This document shows, in pieces, positions 11,190 through 22,679 of a DNA stretch of 64,000 bases (the first letter of the stretch is position 1; each line of letters begins with the position of its first letter). Under the pieces are notes generated by a model. That model was not told the origin of the DNA. It searched no databases and was given only the letters and a program-made list of their open reading frames with translations. The position numbers and the translations under genes were made by a program. The stretch is taken from the NCBI RefSeq assembly GCF_030272615.1, contig NC_081415.1:260774425-260838424 (forward strand). The letters are read 5' to 3'. This DNA is from Cryptomeria japonica (lineage: Eukaryota > Streptophyta > Pinopsida > Cupressales > Cupressaceae).

Positions 11190-12584
11190 ATACTAAATCA
11201 GTTCAAGGAGGTCATAAGTGATGGAACATCTGCTACTTTGACTCCTCAACATGCCATAAGCCTTCAAATTGACTTCATACCCAGAGCCTCATTGCCTAAT
11301 AAAACATCCTACAAAATGACATCGAAGCAGAATAAAGAAGTGGCTAAAAAAATCCAATAACTCTTGGACAATGGTATGATAAGAAAAAGCATCAGCCCAT
11401 GTGCAATTCCCACCATTTCGGCACCAAAGAAGGGAGGTACTTGGAGAATTTGCAATGATTCAAGAGCCATTAATACGAGATTCAATTAGGTATGGGTTTC
11501 CTATTCCAAGAATTGAAGATTTGATGGATTGTTTAGGGGGTGCTAAGTATTTTACCAAGATAGACCTCTAGAGTGGCTACCACCAAATCAGAATCAAGGA
11601 GGGAGATGAATGGAAGACAACATTCAAGACCACACAAGGACTTTATGAATGGCTTGTTATGCCATTTGGACTCACAAACGCCCCTAGCACATTCATGAGA
11701 CTCATGAATGAAGTACTCAAGGATTGCATTGGTAAATTTGTTGTTGTTTATTTAGATGGCATCTTGATTTTAAGTTTAAAGAAGAACATCTTAAGCATAT
11801 TGAGATTGTATTGAAGCAGTTATGTGATGAGCAACTAACTATCAATTTGGAGAAATGTGAGTTCATGAAATAGGAGTTGGTATATCTTGGGTTTGTCATC
11901 TCAAGTGGTGATTTGAAGATGGATACCTCAAAGGTGGAAGCCATAATCAGTTGGCCTACACCTAAAACAACAAGTGAACTGAGGATTTTTCATGGTTTGG
12001 CACAATTTTATAGGAATTTCATCAGGGGGTTCAGTGAGATATGTGCACCTATGCTTGGTACAATAAAAGGAGGTGTAAAGACTAAGTTTCAATGGACAAA
12101 AGAGGCAAAAAAAGGATTTGAACTCTTGAAGACAAAAGTGGCTACTCAACATGTCCTTGTTCTTCCAATCTTTGACAAACTCTTCACCATAGAATGTGAT
12201 GCAAGCAACATAGCAGTTGGAGTAGTCCTCAGTCAAGACAATAGACTGGTTGCATTTTTTAGTGAAAAGCTCAATGAAGCCAAGAAAAGGTATTCTTCCT
12301 ATGCTTTGGAGTTATATGCACTTGTTAAATCACATAGGAAATGGAGGCATTACTTATTACCTAAATAATTTATGGTTTACAATGATAACCAAACTCTTAG
12401 TTTTCTCAAGTCCCAAGAAAAGTTGAATCATAGGCATATCAAATGGGTAGAGTATTTGCAATACTATATTTTTACCACTAAACATAAGAAAGGTAAATTC
12501 AATAAGTTTGTTGATGCATTAAGTAGAAGGTTGCTAATAGTTCAAGAAGTGCAACTCAAGAGCATTGGAGTTGATAGTTTCTAA
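11190..12584 (+). pseudogene. pol: LTR-1 reverse transcriptase and RNase H
   Basis: RT blocks include [20 protein letters not shown] and, after a frameshift near 11490, [19 protein letters not shown] and [13 protein letters not shown]. The active site should read YLDD, but 11749-11760 encodes YLDG, a loss of the second catalytic Asp. The connection and RNase H follow: IECDASNIAVGVVLSQ (first Asp), YALELYALV (Glu), VYNDNQTL and FVDALSRR (Asp). Several stops interrupt it, including a CAG-to-TAG change in IDLQSGY. RNase H residues are present although the RT active site is gone. Confidence 0.92.
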
Positions 12585-13860
12585 GGGCTATATCAAGATG
12601 AAGATTTTTCTACCATCTACAAGGTTTGTCAAGAGTTTAGGAATCACTTTCATGGTAAATATGCAAATTTTACTTTACAAGATGATATTTTATTTAAAGG
12701 AGGACAAATTTTTGTGCCAAGAGGGTCCATGAGAGAGAACTTGATGCAAGAGAAAGAAAATGGTTGTTTAAGTGGTCATCTTGGGTTGAATAAGACTTTG
12801 GAACTTGTTCAAAGATTCTACTATTGGCCAAAGATGCAAAGAGATATTAGAAAATATGTGGAGAAATGTGTTGTTTGTCAAAGAGAAAAAGGAACCTCTT
12901 TTAATGTTGGACTCTATCAGCCATTACCCATTCCAAACCGGCCATAGGAGTGTGTAAGTATGGATTTTGTTGTTGGTTTACCCAAGACCAAATCTGGATT
13001 TGATAGCATCTATGTTGTGGTAGATAGATTTAGTAAAATGGCCCATTTCATTCCATGTAAGATGACTCATGATGCTATTCATATTGCTCATTTTTTTTTC
13101 AAGGAATTCATTATGATTCATGGCTTACCAATCAATATAGTGCCAGATAGAGATACAAAATTCATTGGTCATTTTTGGAAAACTTTATGGCAGAGATTGG
13201 GTACTAAATTGTCTTTTAGCTCAGCATAACATCCCCAAATGGATGACCAAATAGAGGTGGTAAATAGGAAACTTGGGAACCTCTCAGATGTATGACAAAG
13301 TAGTATGGACAAGCTTGGGATCAGATCATCCATCAAGCTAAATTTGCTTACAATGACAGTATGAATAGATCAACCCGTAAGAGTCCTTTTGAAGTAGTTT
13401 ATGGCCTTCATCCAAGAGGTGTGTTGGAGCTTAGAGACATTGGGAGTCTGGAACAAAAGAGTGGACATGTTGTTGACATGGATCAGTCCATGAAAGGGAT
13501 TCATGAGCAAGTAAGGCAGGCTTTACAAGACAACTCTCAAAGAATCAACTATAAAGTGGATGAAAAGAGGAGGGATGTGCAATTTGTTGTTGGTGACTTA
13601 GTAATGGTTCATTTGAGAAAATAAAGGCTTAAGAAATATTTCCCTAGAAAGCTTCAATTGAGGAGGATTGGACCTTGTAAAGTCTTGGCTAAGTATGGGC
13701 AAAATGCCTACAAAATTGATCTACCCGGGGACATAGCTTTCTCTTCTATTTTTATTGTTGCAGACTTGGTGTAGTACAAAGGAACACTTCCAAAGGAATG
13801 AAGTAGAGTCTTATAGGTCTCCCAATCACTTTAAGACCTTCCTATACCACCTACACCTAT
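12585..13860 (+). pseudogene. pol: LTR-1 integrase
   Basis: The N-terminal zinc-binding part (GHLGLNKTLELV ... YYWPKM ... CVVCQ) retains one His and two Cys; the first His appears lost. The catalytic core has D in [13 protein letters not shown] (12961 onward), D in [15 protein letters not shown] and E in QIEVVNRKLGN, so the DDE triad is visible. A stop interrupts near 13227 and the frame shifts near 13300. The C-terminal part has FEVVYGLHPRG and the GPCKVLAKYGQNAYKIDLP block. This protein would insert the cDNA. Confidence 0.9.
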
Positions 13861-14038
13861 GCTCCAAGCCAACAAGGTGTTGGATTCAAGAATCCTTAAG
13901 AAGAATAGGCATACTGCCTATATGGAGCATTTGATTAAGTGGCAGCATCTTCCAGAATCTGAGGCCATTTGGGTACCTGAAGTAGACTTTCCAAAGCTTG
14001 TAATTTCCCTCTCTTTTTTGCCTAAAGGAGTCACTTGA
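13861..14038 (+). pseudogene. pol: LTR-1 chromodomain at integrase C-terminus
   Basis: ANKVLDSRILKKNRHTAYME then HLIKWQHLPESEAIWVPEVD, ending at the TGA 14036-14038. This is the chromodomain pattern (LIKW..LP.SEA.W) that defines chromoviruses. In the family it is thought to guide integration by binding modified histones. The segment is open from 13861 and in the same frame as the end of integrase. Confidence 0.88.
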
Positions 14039-14050
14039 CTTCTTTCTCAT

Positions 14051-14061
14051 TGGGGGAGTAT
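14051..14061 (+). other. LTR-1 polypurine tract
   Basis: TTGGGGGAGTA lies directly before the 3' LTR, where plus-strand DNA synthesis is primed in LTR retrotransposons. It is only 13 bases after the pol stop codon. Confidence 0.8.
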
Positions 14062-15635
14062 GGTGCAGGAGCACCTAGATTTCTTGATAAATTTTCACAA
14101 TTTTGGAATGGATCATCCTCAATATGATCAATGAATAAATAATGGATTTTTGGTAGGTCCACAAGTGTTTCTTAGGGTGATTTGTATTTTGTTTTTCTCT
14201 AGGGTTAGCTTGTTTTCTTAGTTTTGGCCAATGTGCCTTTGTAAGCCAAAAAAGGCATCATTTTGCAAAATAGGCTAAAACTCCTTATAAGGCCTCATAA
14301 GGATTTTATAAATGTTGGTTTGATGTTAGGAAACCATCCTATAGGGTTTAGAATGTGTGTATGTGTTTAAGTTTCAAAAATACATGATGGAGCAAAATTT
14401 GTCATTGTTGCTTGACAACTTTTAGCAACTTTTGGAGCAATTCTTCAAAAATGATCACATTCATGATTAAGGAACTGATGGGTGGTTGGTTATGATAAAT
14501 TAGGCATATATAATGCTTTTGAAATCATTGTAAATGGGTTGGAAGATCCAAGAGAAAATCTTGAATAATATTTGAAGGCAATTTCCAGTTTTTTGCATAA
14601 AAAACTTGTAATTTGCTTATAGCAGTCCATACTAGATGGATTGATATCGGTACTGTTATTTAATGGTGGTTTAGAATTCATTGTTGTGGTTCTTGGTAAC
14701 TTATTGTATCTCTTCATTGTGTAGGTTTAGTGCCTTGTTTGAAATTTTTCTTTAACTGCACTGCTATCGGTCTGAGCAAGGAATTAAGACCCTAGCAATG
14801 GCTCCAACTTGAAATCCCATTGTGTTTTCTCAATGGCCCTTGGGACTAAAGTCATGGATCCTATTTAAAGTGTGTATGTTAATTTTAGTGTCTTGGAAGT
14901 TTCATTGGAGAAATTTTCTATCAAGCCCTAGGCAAGATTTGTCATAGCCCGATTAGAGAACTTGACTGTTATGCGCACTTTTGCTTGCAGGGATGATCAA
15001 ATGTGTTTGTGCCAAGTGTTTGGAATGGAAGAAGGTATCCTAGCAGAGTCTCAGAGAAAGGATGGGGGTGTGACATGGTGTGGAGAACACACTAAACCTT
15101 AAACCCTTTTAAAATAGCCATTTTGAGGTCCGTACCTGTACGGACGTATTAGACAACCTAACCTCCTGAATCTCAAAGAATGTCCAAAAGGGTATTTGGA
15201 TCTATAAATATTTAGGGGTTATTTTGGAATATTTCTGAGCAATTGAGAAAAACCCGTGAAGGTGGGGCTAAAAGGGGCTCTTAGGGCTACTAGGCCTCGA
15301 AAATAGGAATTTGTGAAAGCAATGGAGAAATGGAGTGAAACCAATCACAAAACCACGTTATGGAGTTGTTACACCATCTCAACATCCTCTTATTCCCCTG
15401 CAAGTGAATATTGAATGTTTTGACAACTTGATGGTTGGATTTACCCTAGTGATTCCTAGCCATGATCTTGAGTAATGGGAGTAAACAAGTTGATATAGAG
15501 CTTCCCAAAAGATTGTAGAAATTGGGATTGATTCAAAAGATGAGTAGGGTGTATTCAATAATGGTAGCCCACTATGACACCTCTTTCTAACCTACAAACT
15601 AAAATTGCAACTCTTTTGTGAGATCCTCCTTATCA
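14062..15635 (+). repeat. LTR-1 3' LTR
   Basis: 1574 bp, TGGTGCAGGAGC to ...CTTATCA, matching 1892-3487. It is followed directly by the second copy of CCTCC (15636-15640). It carries a perfect form of the short palindrome GTCCGTAC-CT-GTACGGAC (15128-15145). Confidence 0.95.
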
Positions 15636-15640
15636 CCTCC

Positions 15641-16060
15641 CATCTTCAACAATCCCAACATAATCCTATAGGAAGGGGATCATCGGGTTCTCATCTACTC
15701 TTCCCACTGCTTGTTCTAGGTTTCCCAAGAATTTTGTTGTAAAAATCACTTTTCTCAGGTGAGTAACCTCTCCCTTAGCAAAGCCTACAAAGAGTAGTAT
15801 AGCAACAAATGTTGTTGGAACATCACCGTTAATTCTATACCTAAATACGTAACTAAAAAACTCTTCTCCCATGATCTCCTTAATTGCTCTGCAAGAGAAA
15901 TCATCTAAATCATTTAACATTCTCCCCCATTTGTCTATTTTAATTTCTCCCCTGAAGGCCATCAATCTATTTGTCGATGGCAGAAACTAATTTTGGGTTT
16001 GTCTCCATCTCATCTATACCTATTACCACATTGCTATCGAATTCAATATTAAAGAGGTGA
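15641..16060 (-). pseudogene. LINE-alpha third ORF, first part
   Basis: Minus-strand coding from about 15965 (MMAFRGEIKIDKWGRM) to a TAG at 15666-15668, then on in the same frame across the LTR-1 site into 1886-1650. I do not recognise a named family. FVAILLFVGFAKG...TTKFLGNLEQAVG resembles, by eye, FLSIILIFHSGFS...LTNFTLEEAVIGG in LINE-gamma (44148-44255). The match is weaker than that between LINE-beta and LINE-gamma. It occupies the same place, just after RNase H. Confidence 0.5.
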
Positions 16061-16399
16061 AATTATAGATTGTTTTGCTTATACATTATTAAATCATAGG
16101 TGATTTCGGCATGAGGTTTTTCATGGGCTAACACGTATGCCAACCCATTAACTTGTGATGTCGAATTAATTCAATAGCTATCCGTTCGTCTAATAATTGT
16201 GCTAAATCTCTCAATATCCCTTGGGCATACTAAACCTGACTAACTCCAAATGAAATTGTCTATTAACAAATCAAATTGATTAATAATATTTTGTGGGTTT
16301 ATATAGCATGGCCATTCATATGACCAAGAGGAATAAAGTATTATAATACATGAGGCATTTCTTAATAAATTTATTAACCTTAAACATTCTATGTTAGCC

Positions 16400-17028
16400 T
16401 CCAATTCTTTCCAAATAAGTTCTATCTACACCAATATTGGCTAGTTTGTCTGGTTTGGTATTTCCTTCTCTATAAATATGGTTAATTGTCATTTCATCAA
16501 AGAAATTTAGTAGTTTAATGACCCTTTATAACTTAGAGTTCAGTTTCCAGTTTGAGGTTCTTTTTGTCCTAACTGCATTAATGATAATTTGGGAATCCCA
16601 TTTTATAGCCAATTGACTGATCCCCAAACCCTTACATAACAGAAGACCTTCTGCTAAGGCATCCAATTATGCTCAATTATTGGAAGCTTTGCCAATAGAT
16701 TTAGATAAAATAGCACATGTTTATCTATCCCAATGATGAATGATGCATCCAATACCTGTTGTTCCTGGGTTACCTCGGATGCATCGTCAAAGTTGAGTTT
16801 GAACCAACCAAATTCTAGTTTTGACCATTGATATTGTTCTCTCAATTTCTTGCTATCTATCCCTCCTGCCCCATAGTGTGGTGGTATGATTAATCCAAAC
16901 CATGCTTTCCTCATTTTTCTATCCCATGTTGAGAAGGTGCAACCTTTAATATTGTATTTCCTAATCCTGTTATTAGTTATTTCTACAATTAGTGCTTCTA
17001 TTTTATTGCACAAGTTGCTTGGTTCCAT
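16400..17028 (-). pseudogene. LINE-alpha RNase H
   Basis: WFKLNFDDAS (first catalytic Asp) at about 16800-16770. After a frameshift comes LDALAEGLLLCKGLGI with the expected Glu region interrupted by stops, KWDSQIIINAV (Asp), and NHIYREGNTKPDKLANIG (last Asp, about 16470). The order and spacing fit the plant LINE RNase H. It is broken by a frameshift near 16690 and by stops. Confidence 0.8.
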
Positions 17029-17039
17029 TTTCTTATTTT

Positions 17040-18089
17040 AGAAAATCCTCCCATTCCTCTCTTTCTATATTTCCCAAACTAAAATGGAGGGAGATAAATT
17101 CCACATATCCTTATATAGACTAATTTTAAAGAGAAGGGGCCAACTCTTCATATTAGTCATTAGATCATTTGAGAGGGCTGATTTTTAGTAATTTTTTACA
17201 GAGCCACTTCCAACATTCAGATGCATAAGGACAACTCATAAGGAGATGATTCACTATTTTCTCATTGGATTCATATAGAATGCATCTGGATGGGACTTCA
17301 AACCCAATTTTCTTAAACTATTTTGTAGTCATAATTCTTTTTTGTAAAGCTACCCAAAGGAACATACCTGCTTTAGGTGAGCATTCCTTATCTTAGCATA
17401 AATGAATAGGTAAATCTGTTGTAAATTTGTTTTATCTCATTGATGGGATTTAATTATTTTTGGATATCCTTCTTTGGTTTTGTAGTTACCTAAATTTGAC
17501 CCAGTCCAGACTAATTTATCGTCACCATGTTTAATAGTGATATGACTGTCTGCCAAAATCGCTCTGAATTCTATTTTTTCATCTTCATATAGAGGGACAT
17601 TCTCTACATCCTTTCAATTCCACCCTAAGATTGGATCCCCACTCAAAATACGAATGTAGTCTTTTAAGTAATTTCCCTAGATGTTGCTAAGAACCTCCTT
17701 GATTCTGGGACTCATATGGGTATTATCTAATGCTAGATACCCACCCCATGAATCACTCCAAAATCTCATTTTGCTACCATTACTATATCCCAAGGGATTG
17801 TATCTAAAATAAGTTTCATACAGTCTAGCATAAAATTCCAAGCCCTGGAGCCCTTTGGCAGGATTTGACTTCCAAAAATATTGGTAGGGTCTGAGCCTAT
17901 ATGATATTTATTTTGCAAAATCTTGACCCACTTCTTATTAGGTTCCTTATATATATACCAAACTAATTTTGTCTCGAAAGACAAACTCTGCAAGATTGGA
18001 TTTTTCATCCCAATCTCACCTATATCCCTAGGTTTACATATTCTCTCCCAACTAATTGTAGCCAATTTCCTATCCTTTGTCGTTCCTTG
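17040..18089 (-). pseudogene. LINE-alpha connection and zf-RVT region
   Basis: The stretch 18065-17766 reads ISWERICKPRDIGEIGMKNP and KYHIGSDPTNIFGSQILPKG, the region after RT in plant LINEs. It is followed by a decayed zf-RVT with ESNEKIVNHLLMSCPYASECW-like spacing visible around 17270-17210. Frames change repeatedly. Confidence 0.65.
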
Positions 18090-19790
18090 CTAAAAGAACA
18101 TTCTCATTATTTTATCTAACTTTTCTTTAGCTCCTTGCAATAATGGTAGGTATGACAATTTATAGATGGGGATCGTAGAGAGAACTGATATAAGCATAGT
18201 GGCTCTGCCTGCATTAGATAACCACTTACCTTTCCACGAGACCATTATATGCTCCATTTTATCTAAGATTGGATCCCAAAGTTTGTTCACCCTATATCTT
18301 TTATCCAGAGGTAGCCCTTGGTATGTTTAGGTAAATGTGCCTTTCTTGTAACCTAATATGTGACATATTTCTTCCTCATCTCTTGCCTTAGTATTTAGGA
18401 AGAAGATTTATAACTTGCTTGCATTAACATCTTGTCTCGAGGCTCTGGAGTATTTGATTAATATTGATTTGAATTCTTTTGCCTCAAGTTTGTTTCCAAC
18501 CCCAAAGAGCATTGTGTCATCAATAAACTGCTAATGGTTAATATTGTCTATCCCATCTATTACTTTGACCCCTCTAATATTGCCCAATGAGTGTGCATTA
18601 CTCACTGGCCTACTGAAAGCCTTTGTCATTATGATTAAAATAAAGGGGGTTAACAGGTCCCCTTGTCTCAACCCCCTAGAGATCTCAAAGTATCCTTTAG
18701 GAGTACCATTCACTAATAGAGATATTTTAGGGCTAGAAATACAATTCAAGCTTAGATTAATGCATTACCTAGCAAATCCAAAAAAATCCATGCATTTACA
18801 CAAAAACCTCCAATCTACTCTGTCATAAGCTTTTTTGATGTCTAATTTTATCAACATACTAGGTTCCAAGTTCTTATGAACTGAATGCATTGCTTCTTAA
18901 GCAATAATAACCCCATCTAAAATAGACCTGCAAGGTACAAAACCTGTTTGTTCCTCCGAAATAATAGAAGGGAGGACACTTTTTTATTCTATTAGCTAGG
19001 GTTTTGAACAATGCTTTATAAATTATTACAAAGTGATATAGGCCAAAAATCATCCATCAGTTCTATATTTTCATTTTTTGGGATGAGTGTAATGAAGGTG
19101 TTGCTTATTTCTTTGAGTATACTGCCAGAATTTTTGATGTTTTCTATTGTCTCCCACATCTTTATTCCCAAAAAAGGCCATCATTGTTGAAAAAACCCAA
19201 TTGGGAAACCATCCTGACCCGGGGCCTTCTTAGGATAGAGTTGATTCACTACCACTCTAATATCCTCTAAGGCGAATTTGTTGGTTAGCATCTTATTATC
19301 ATCCTCAGATAAAACTTTAGGGATATTTGCTAACATCTATTTTTGTGAATCTAAGTTTGAATATCCCCAATTGTTTAAGATGTTTTTGAAATGCAAAACT
19401 AATTCCCTTGCTATCTCCTTAGGGTCTTCTATTAATTTCCCCCCAACATATTTGATTCTATGAATTTTTTTTACACTTCTTCTTTGCTTAGTGTTATTAT
19501 GGAAAAATTTAATATTTTTGTCTCCATCGCTTAGTCAGTTTTCTCTAGATTTTTGTTTCCAAAGTATCTCTTCTTTGGCTAAAATATCTTCATACTTGTG
19601 TAACAACTCTTTTTCTTTGATATATTTCTCATTATCCATCCCGCCTTTAATAATATTTTCATTCAGTTTGTCTATATTTGTTTCTAATTCTTCCTTTTCT
19701 CTAAATATATTTTTAAAATGATCCTTATTCCATTGTAATATTTTTTGTTTAATGTTTTTTAGTTTAGTAACAAAAAAATACATTTTAGAT
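18090..19790 (-). pseudogene. LINE-alpha reverse transcriptase
   Basis: Visible blocks are ILAKEEILWKQKSREN (19600-19535), KKAPGQDGFPIGFFQQ, FWPISLCNNL, a decayed SSLLLFRRNKQ region, SRGLRQGDLLTPFILIIM and QFIDDTMLFGVGNKLEAKEF around the catalytic Asp pair (about 18530). The thumb ends with VSWKGKWLSNAGRATMLISV. At least five stops or shifts interrupt it, so it is inactive. Confidence 0.85.
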
Positions 19791-19798
19791 CCTATACT

Positions 19799-20605
19799 CT
19801 ATTCCTCCTTCCACAAATTTTCTACCAAGCCCAAAAAATTAGGATCCTGGAACCACATCCTTTCAAACTTAAAAGGGCATTTGTGAGGTCTGATGTCTTC
19901 CTCAATAAGAAAAGAGATTGGAAAGTGATATGATCCTAATGATGTAAGAATAGTGGAACTAAGGGTGTTATTGAATATTGCCAGATAACCTTTAAACAGA
20001 AACCTATCTAACTTTTCGGCTATAAACTCATTGCCTAGTCTTCTATTATTCCATATGTGTTTACCATTGATTCGCCTAACATCAAGCAGACTATTATTCC
20101 TAATCCAAGATTTTAAATCTCTTTGAGCCGCTGATTTAGTTTGGATGCCTCCATATTTTTTTGTAGGATCCAAAATGACATCTAAGTCCCCTCCTATGAT
20201 ATAAGCCATGTCCCCATTCTGGGACATACAAGTCTCAACTTCTATCCAAACTTCCCTTTTCCCTTTAGTACTAATAGGATGAAAGATGTTGATCAGGAAA
20301 AAGCCAAGGGGAAATATGATACTTCTAACCCAGTCACCCTGCCATTGAGGTTTCTGAATTACTTCTTTGAATCTAACCTTCCTAGGATCCCATGCCACTA
20401 CTAAGCCATCTGCAGCTCCAGCAACTTTAGTGGGAGCAACATTCTAGATATCCAAATTTCTCTCAAATATCTTCCAATAATCTTCTCTCAATTTAGTCTC
20501 CTACAGTATTATAGTTTCAGAGCCAAAAGTAGTGAGGTAGTGTTTTAACAAACACTATTTGTTAGGAGTATTCAAAACTATAACATTCCAAGATGTTACC
20601 CTCAT
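19799..20605 (-). pseudogene. LINE-alpha endonuclease (ORF2 start)
   Basis: Starts with MRVTSWNVIVLNTPNK at 20605, the usual SWN.RGL opening of the APE-type endonuclease that nicks target DNA. The Glu of the ETKL block is present. The later motif reads GGDLDVIL where GDFN is usual, and SYHFPI replaces the usual SDH.PI, so at least one catalytic residue is lost. Three stops fall in the first 60 codons; from 20398 to 19799 it is open. The ATG overlaps the ORF1 stop as ATGA. Confidence 0.85.
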
Positions 20606-22253
20606 TTATCCTTGGGAAGGCTCTTCCCCTTCCTAGCTTGTAGCATTGATGTGATTTTGGCTTGGTTCTCTACTGCCCTAGCCATATCCCTAAGCTCATT
20701 AAGGGATTTCCTTCCCCTTCTCTCGATAGCCTTCCCACAGCCTGGGGTTTCCTTGTTAGGACATTTTTTCTTTAAACCTAGCTTGACCCTTCTTGCACTA
20801 TACTCCTTATGATTTAGAGAATTCTTAAGAGTTGAATTATCCATCTCCATCTGCTCCTGCGCATCTAACTTCAAAATCTCTTTAATCAATCTTTGTTTTT
20901 CATTAGCGACTTCAATGTTGTCTTCCTCTTCTAACTCAATTTCTTCGTCTAAGAGATGCTTAAATCCCATTAAGTTGTAAACTACTTCTATCTATGTTGG
21001 TATTTGTGTATCCTTTGTTTCTTTAATCTCTCCCTCTTCTGGGATGACATCGTGCTCAACCACATAGTTTTCCACTTCTACATCTTCTTGATCCTTGCTT
21101 GTGCTATTCTAAGGGGAGCTAACAATTTGTTCCTCAAACTGGTTTGCCTCAACCTCATCATGTTGTGGCATCATAGGGCTACTTTCATAGGCTTTACCTT
21201 TATTGTTATCATGTTCATGTATGACAAGGTTGATAATTTATATATTAAAACCTCCTGCTTCCTGATTGAAGGTTAAATTAATACTATTTTCTGGGATAGG
21301 AATTGCCTATTTTTCCTTAGTTGTTATATGAGTTAAAATACTATTAGGCATTCGGCCTTCATGGAAATATGCCCTGATGGGATATGCCTCCTGAGAAGTA
21401 ATTAGTTCTAGAGGCTCTGGGGTTTCGACATTGGTATCCATGTCTACTAAGATCTTTTCCTCAGTGGAGCTACCAAAATTAGCATATAATCCAATAAAGG
21501 AGCCTAGGACATTACCTACCTCTGCTAAAGTATCAAAATGTAACAATTCTATAGGTAAATAAGGAATTTTAATCCATCTAGGATTTCTAGTTAACTTATA
21601 AGCAAACAAATCAAAATTCTTATGCCAATCTATGAACAGAAAATTGTAACACTTGAAAATTAATGGATGACTAGAAAGCATATCCAATTTCAAAGCTTAG
21701 CTAAAGCAGTTAATGAAAATAAAATCATTGGGTAGGATAGTAATGCTTACTTGTTTAGGAAAGGAGTAATTCCACCATTCCACTATGCTTCGAGTTGATT
21801 ATCTCGAGCCTCACCATTTAGCAAATAACCCAAATTTTTACATTGATTCCAATGGTTATTCATAATTTTATTTTGAATGATAAATACCTTAGAATCACCC
21901 CTTTGATTTGATTCCTTCCTGACATTTTTATAATTCCCATTTTTCTGCTTGGTAGGGTTACACCTAGGTTTTTCTCCAAACCCATATATGTTCTTAAAAT
22001 TAGTGTTTCCCATATTGTGGTTATTTCTCTCTGGCAGGGTATTGATGGCCACTTTACGATTTCTCAGATTCTAATTAAGAGTGTTGAACCTTTTTTTATC
22101 ACCAACTATAGCTACAACCTTAGGTGTTTCCCTAGGGCCCCCAAAGTTTTTGCCCAAGCGAAAGGAACCCATTTGATTTTTGAATTTTTGTACTAGGGGT
22201 TGAGAATTTCATTTCTACCTTTCCATTTTTTTAGATTTCTTAGATTTGACCAT
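20602..22253 (-). pseudogene. LINE-alpha ORF1 (RNA-binding protein)
   Basis: Minus-strand ORF1 from an ATG at 22251-22253 (MVKSKKSKKMER) to the TGA at 20602-20604. It includes a region like the DUF4283 domain of plant LINE ORF1 proteins (WIKIPYLPIELLHF then LGSFIGLY, about 21585-21480). It ends in a Glu-rich and then basic tail (GRKSLNELRDMARAVENQAK) typical of ORF1 C-termini. No intact CCHC knuckle is visible. Stops near 21690 and 22070 break it; the last 122 codons are open. Confidence 0.65.
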
Positions 22254-22560
22254 CTTCCATTCAAAGTTTGACAGAATCCGTTGATAGCCAACCTTGTTTC
22301 CTATTGTTGGATACCTATTTGAGTTAATGTCTAATTGTTTTTTATTGTTAGACCTAGTCACCTTCCTACATTTTTCCACCCAGACCTCATTTTCAACGAC
22401 CCACTACAGACGAAGATCAAGATTCCTGCTATCTCTTTGAATGGTGTTTGCCACTCCAAGTGTTATTCTATTTGGGCCAATTGCAAATCGAGGGGGATCA
22501 ACAACATTACAGTACCCCCTTAGAACTATAGGTCCTCGTTGCAACCTTTATGTTTAAACA

Positions 22561-22679
22561 TTGTTGAAATGTCTACATAACCTTTGCACAGGGATAAAAA
22601 AATTATTTTGTCGCTTTGTTTTACGCATTTTTGCATTTTAAGGGCAAAGCACTATAAGGTTTTAATATATTTTATAATT
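22561..22679. other. Short AT-rich spacer
   Basis: Nothing recognisable between the approximate LINE-alpha 5' end and the tandem array that follows. Confidence 0.4.

Larger units (their letters stand above)
1892..15635 (+). mobile_element. LTR-1: chromovirus (Ty3/gypsy) with nested LINE
   Basis: A complete but dead LTR retrotransposon of 13,744 bp, of which 5,918 bp are the nested LINE-beta. It is flanked by the 5-bp target-site duplication CCTCC (1887-1891 and 15636-15640). Both LTRs start with TG and end with CA. In order it carries a primer binding site, gag with a zinc knuckle, aspartic protease, RT, RNase H, integrase, a C-terminal chromodomain and a polypurine tract. That order plus the chromodomain places it among Ty3/gypsy chromoviruses. 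By eye the LTRs differ at about 16 of the first ~160 aligned bases, so it is old. Frameshifts, stops and a changed RT active site make it non-autonomous. Confidence 0.95.
15636..22560 (-). mobile_element. LINE-alpha, main part (ORF1, ORF2, start of third ORF)
   Basis: Minus-strand L1-like LINE whose 3' end was separated by LTR-1 and continues at 1091-1891. In element order it has ORF1 (22253-20602), ORF2 with endonuclease, RT, zf-RVT and RNase H (20605 to about 16400), and the third ORF (from about 16000). It is apparently full length at the 5' side, although the exact start (about 22.5 kb) is uncertain because no duplication could be matched. Many stops show that it is old, as expected for the outermost layer of the nest. 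Confidence 0.85.
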
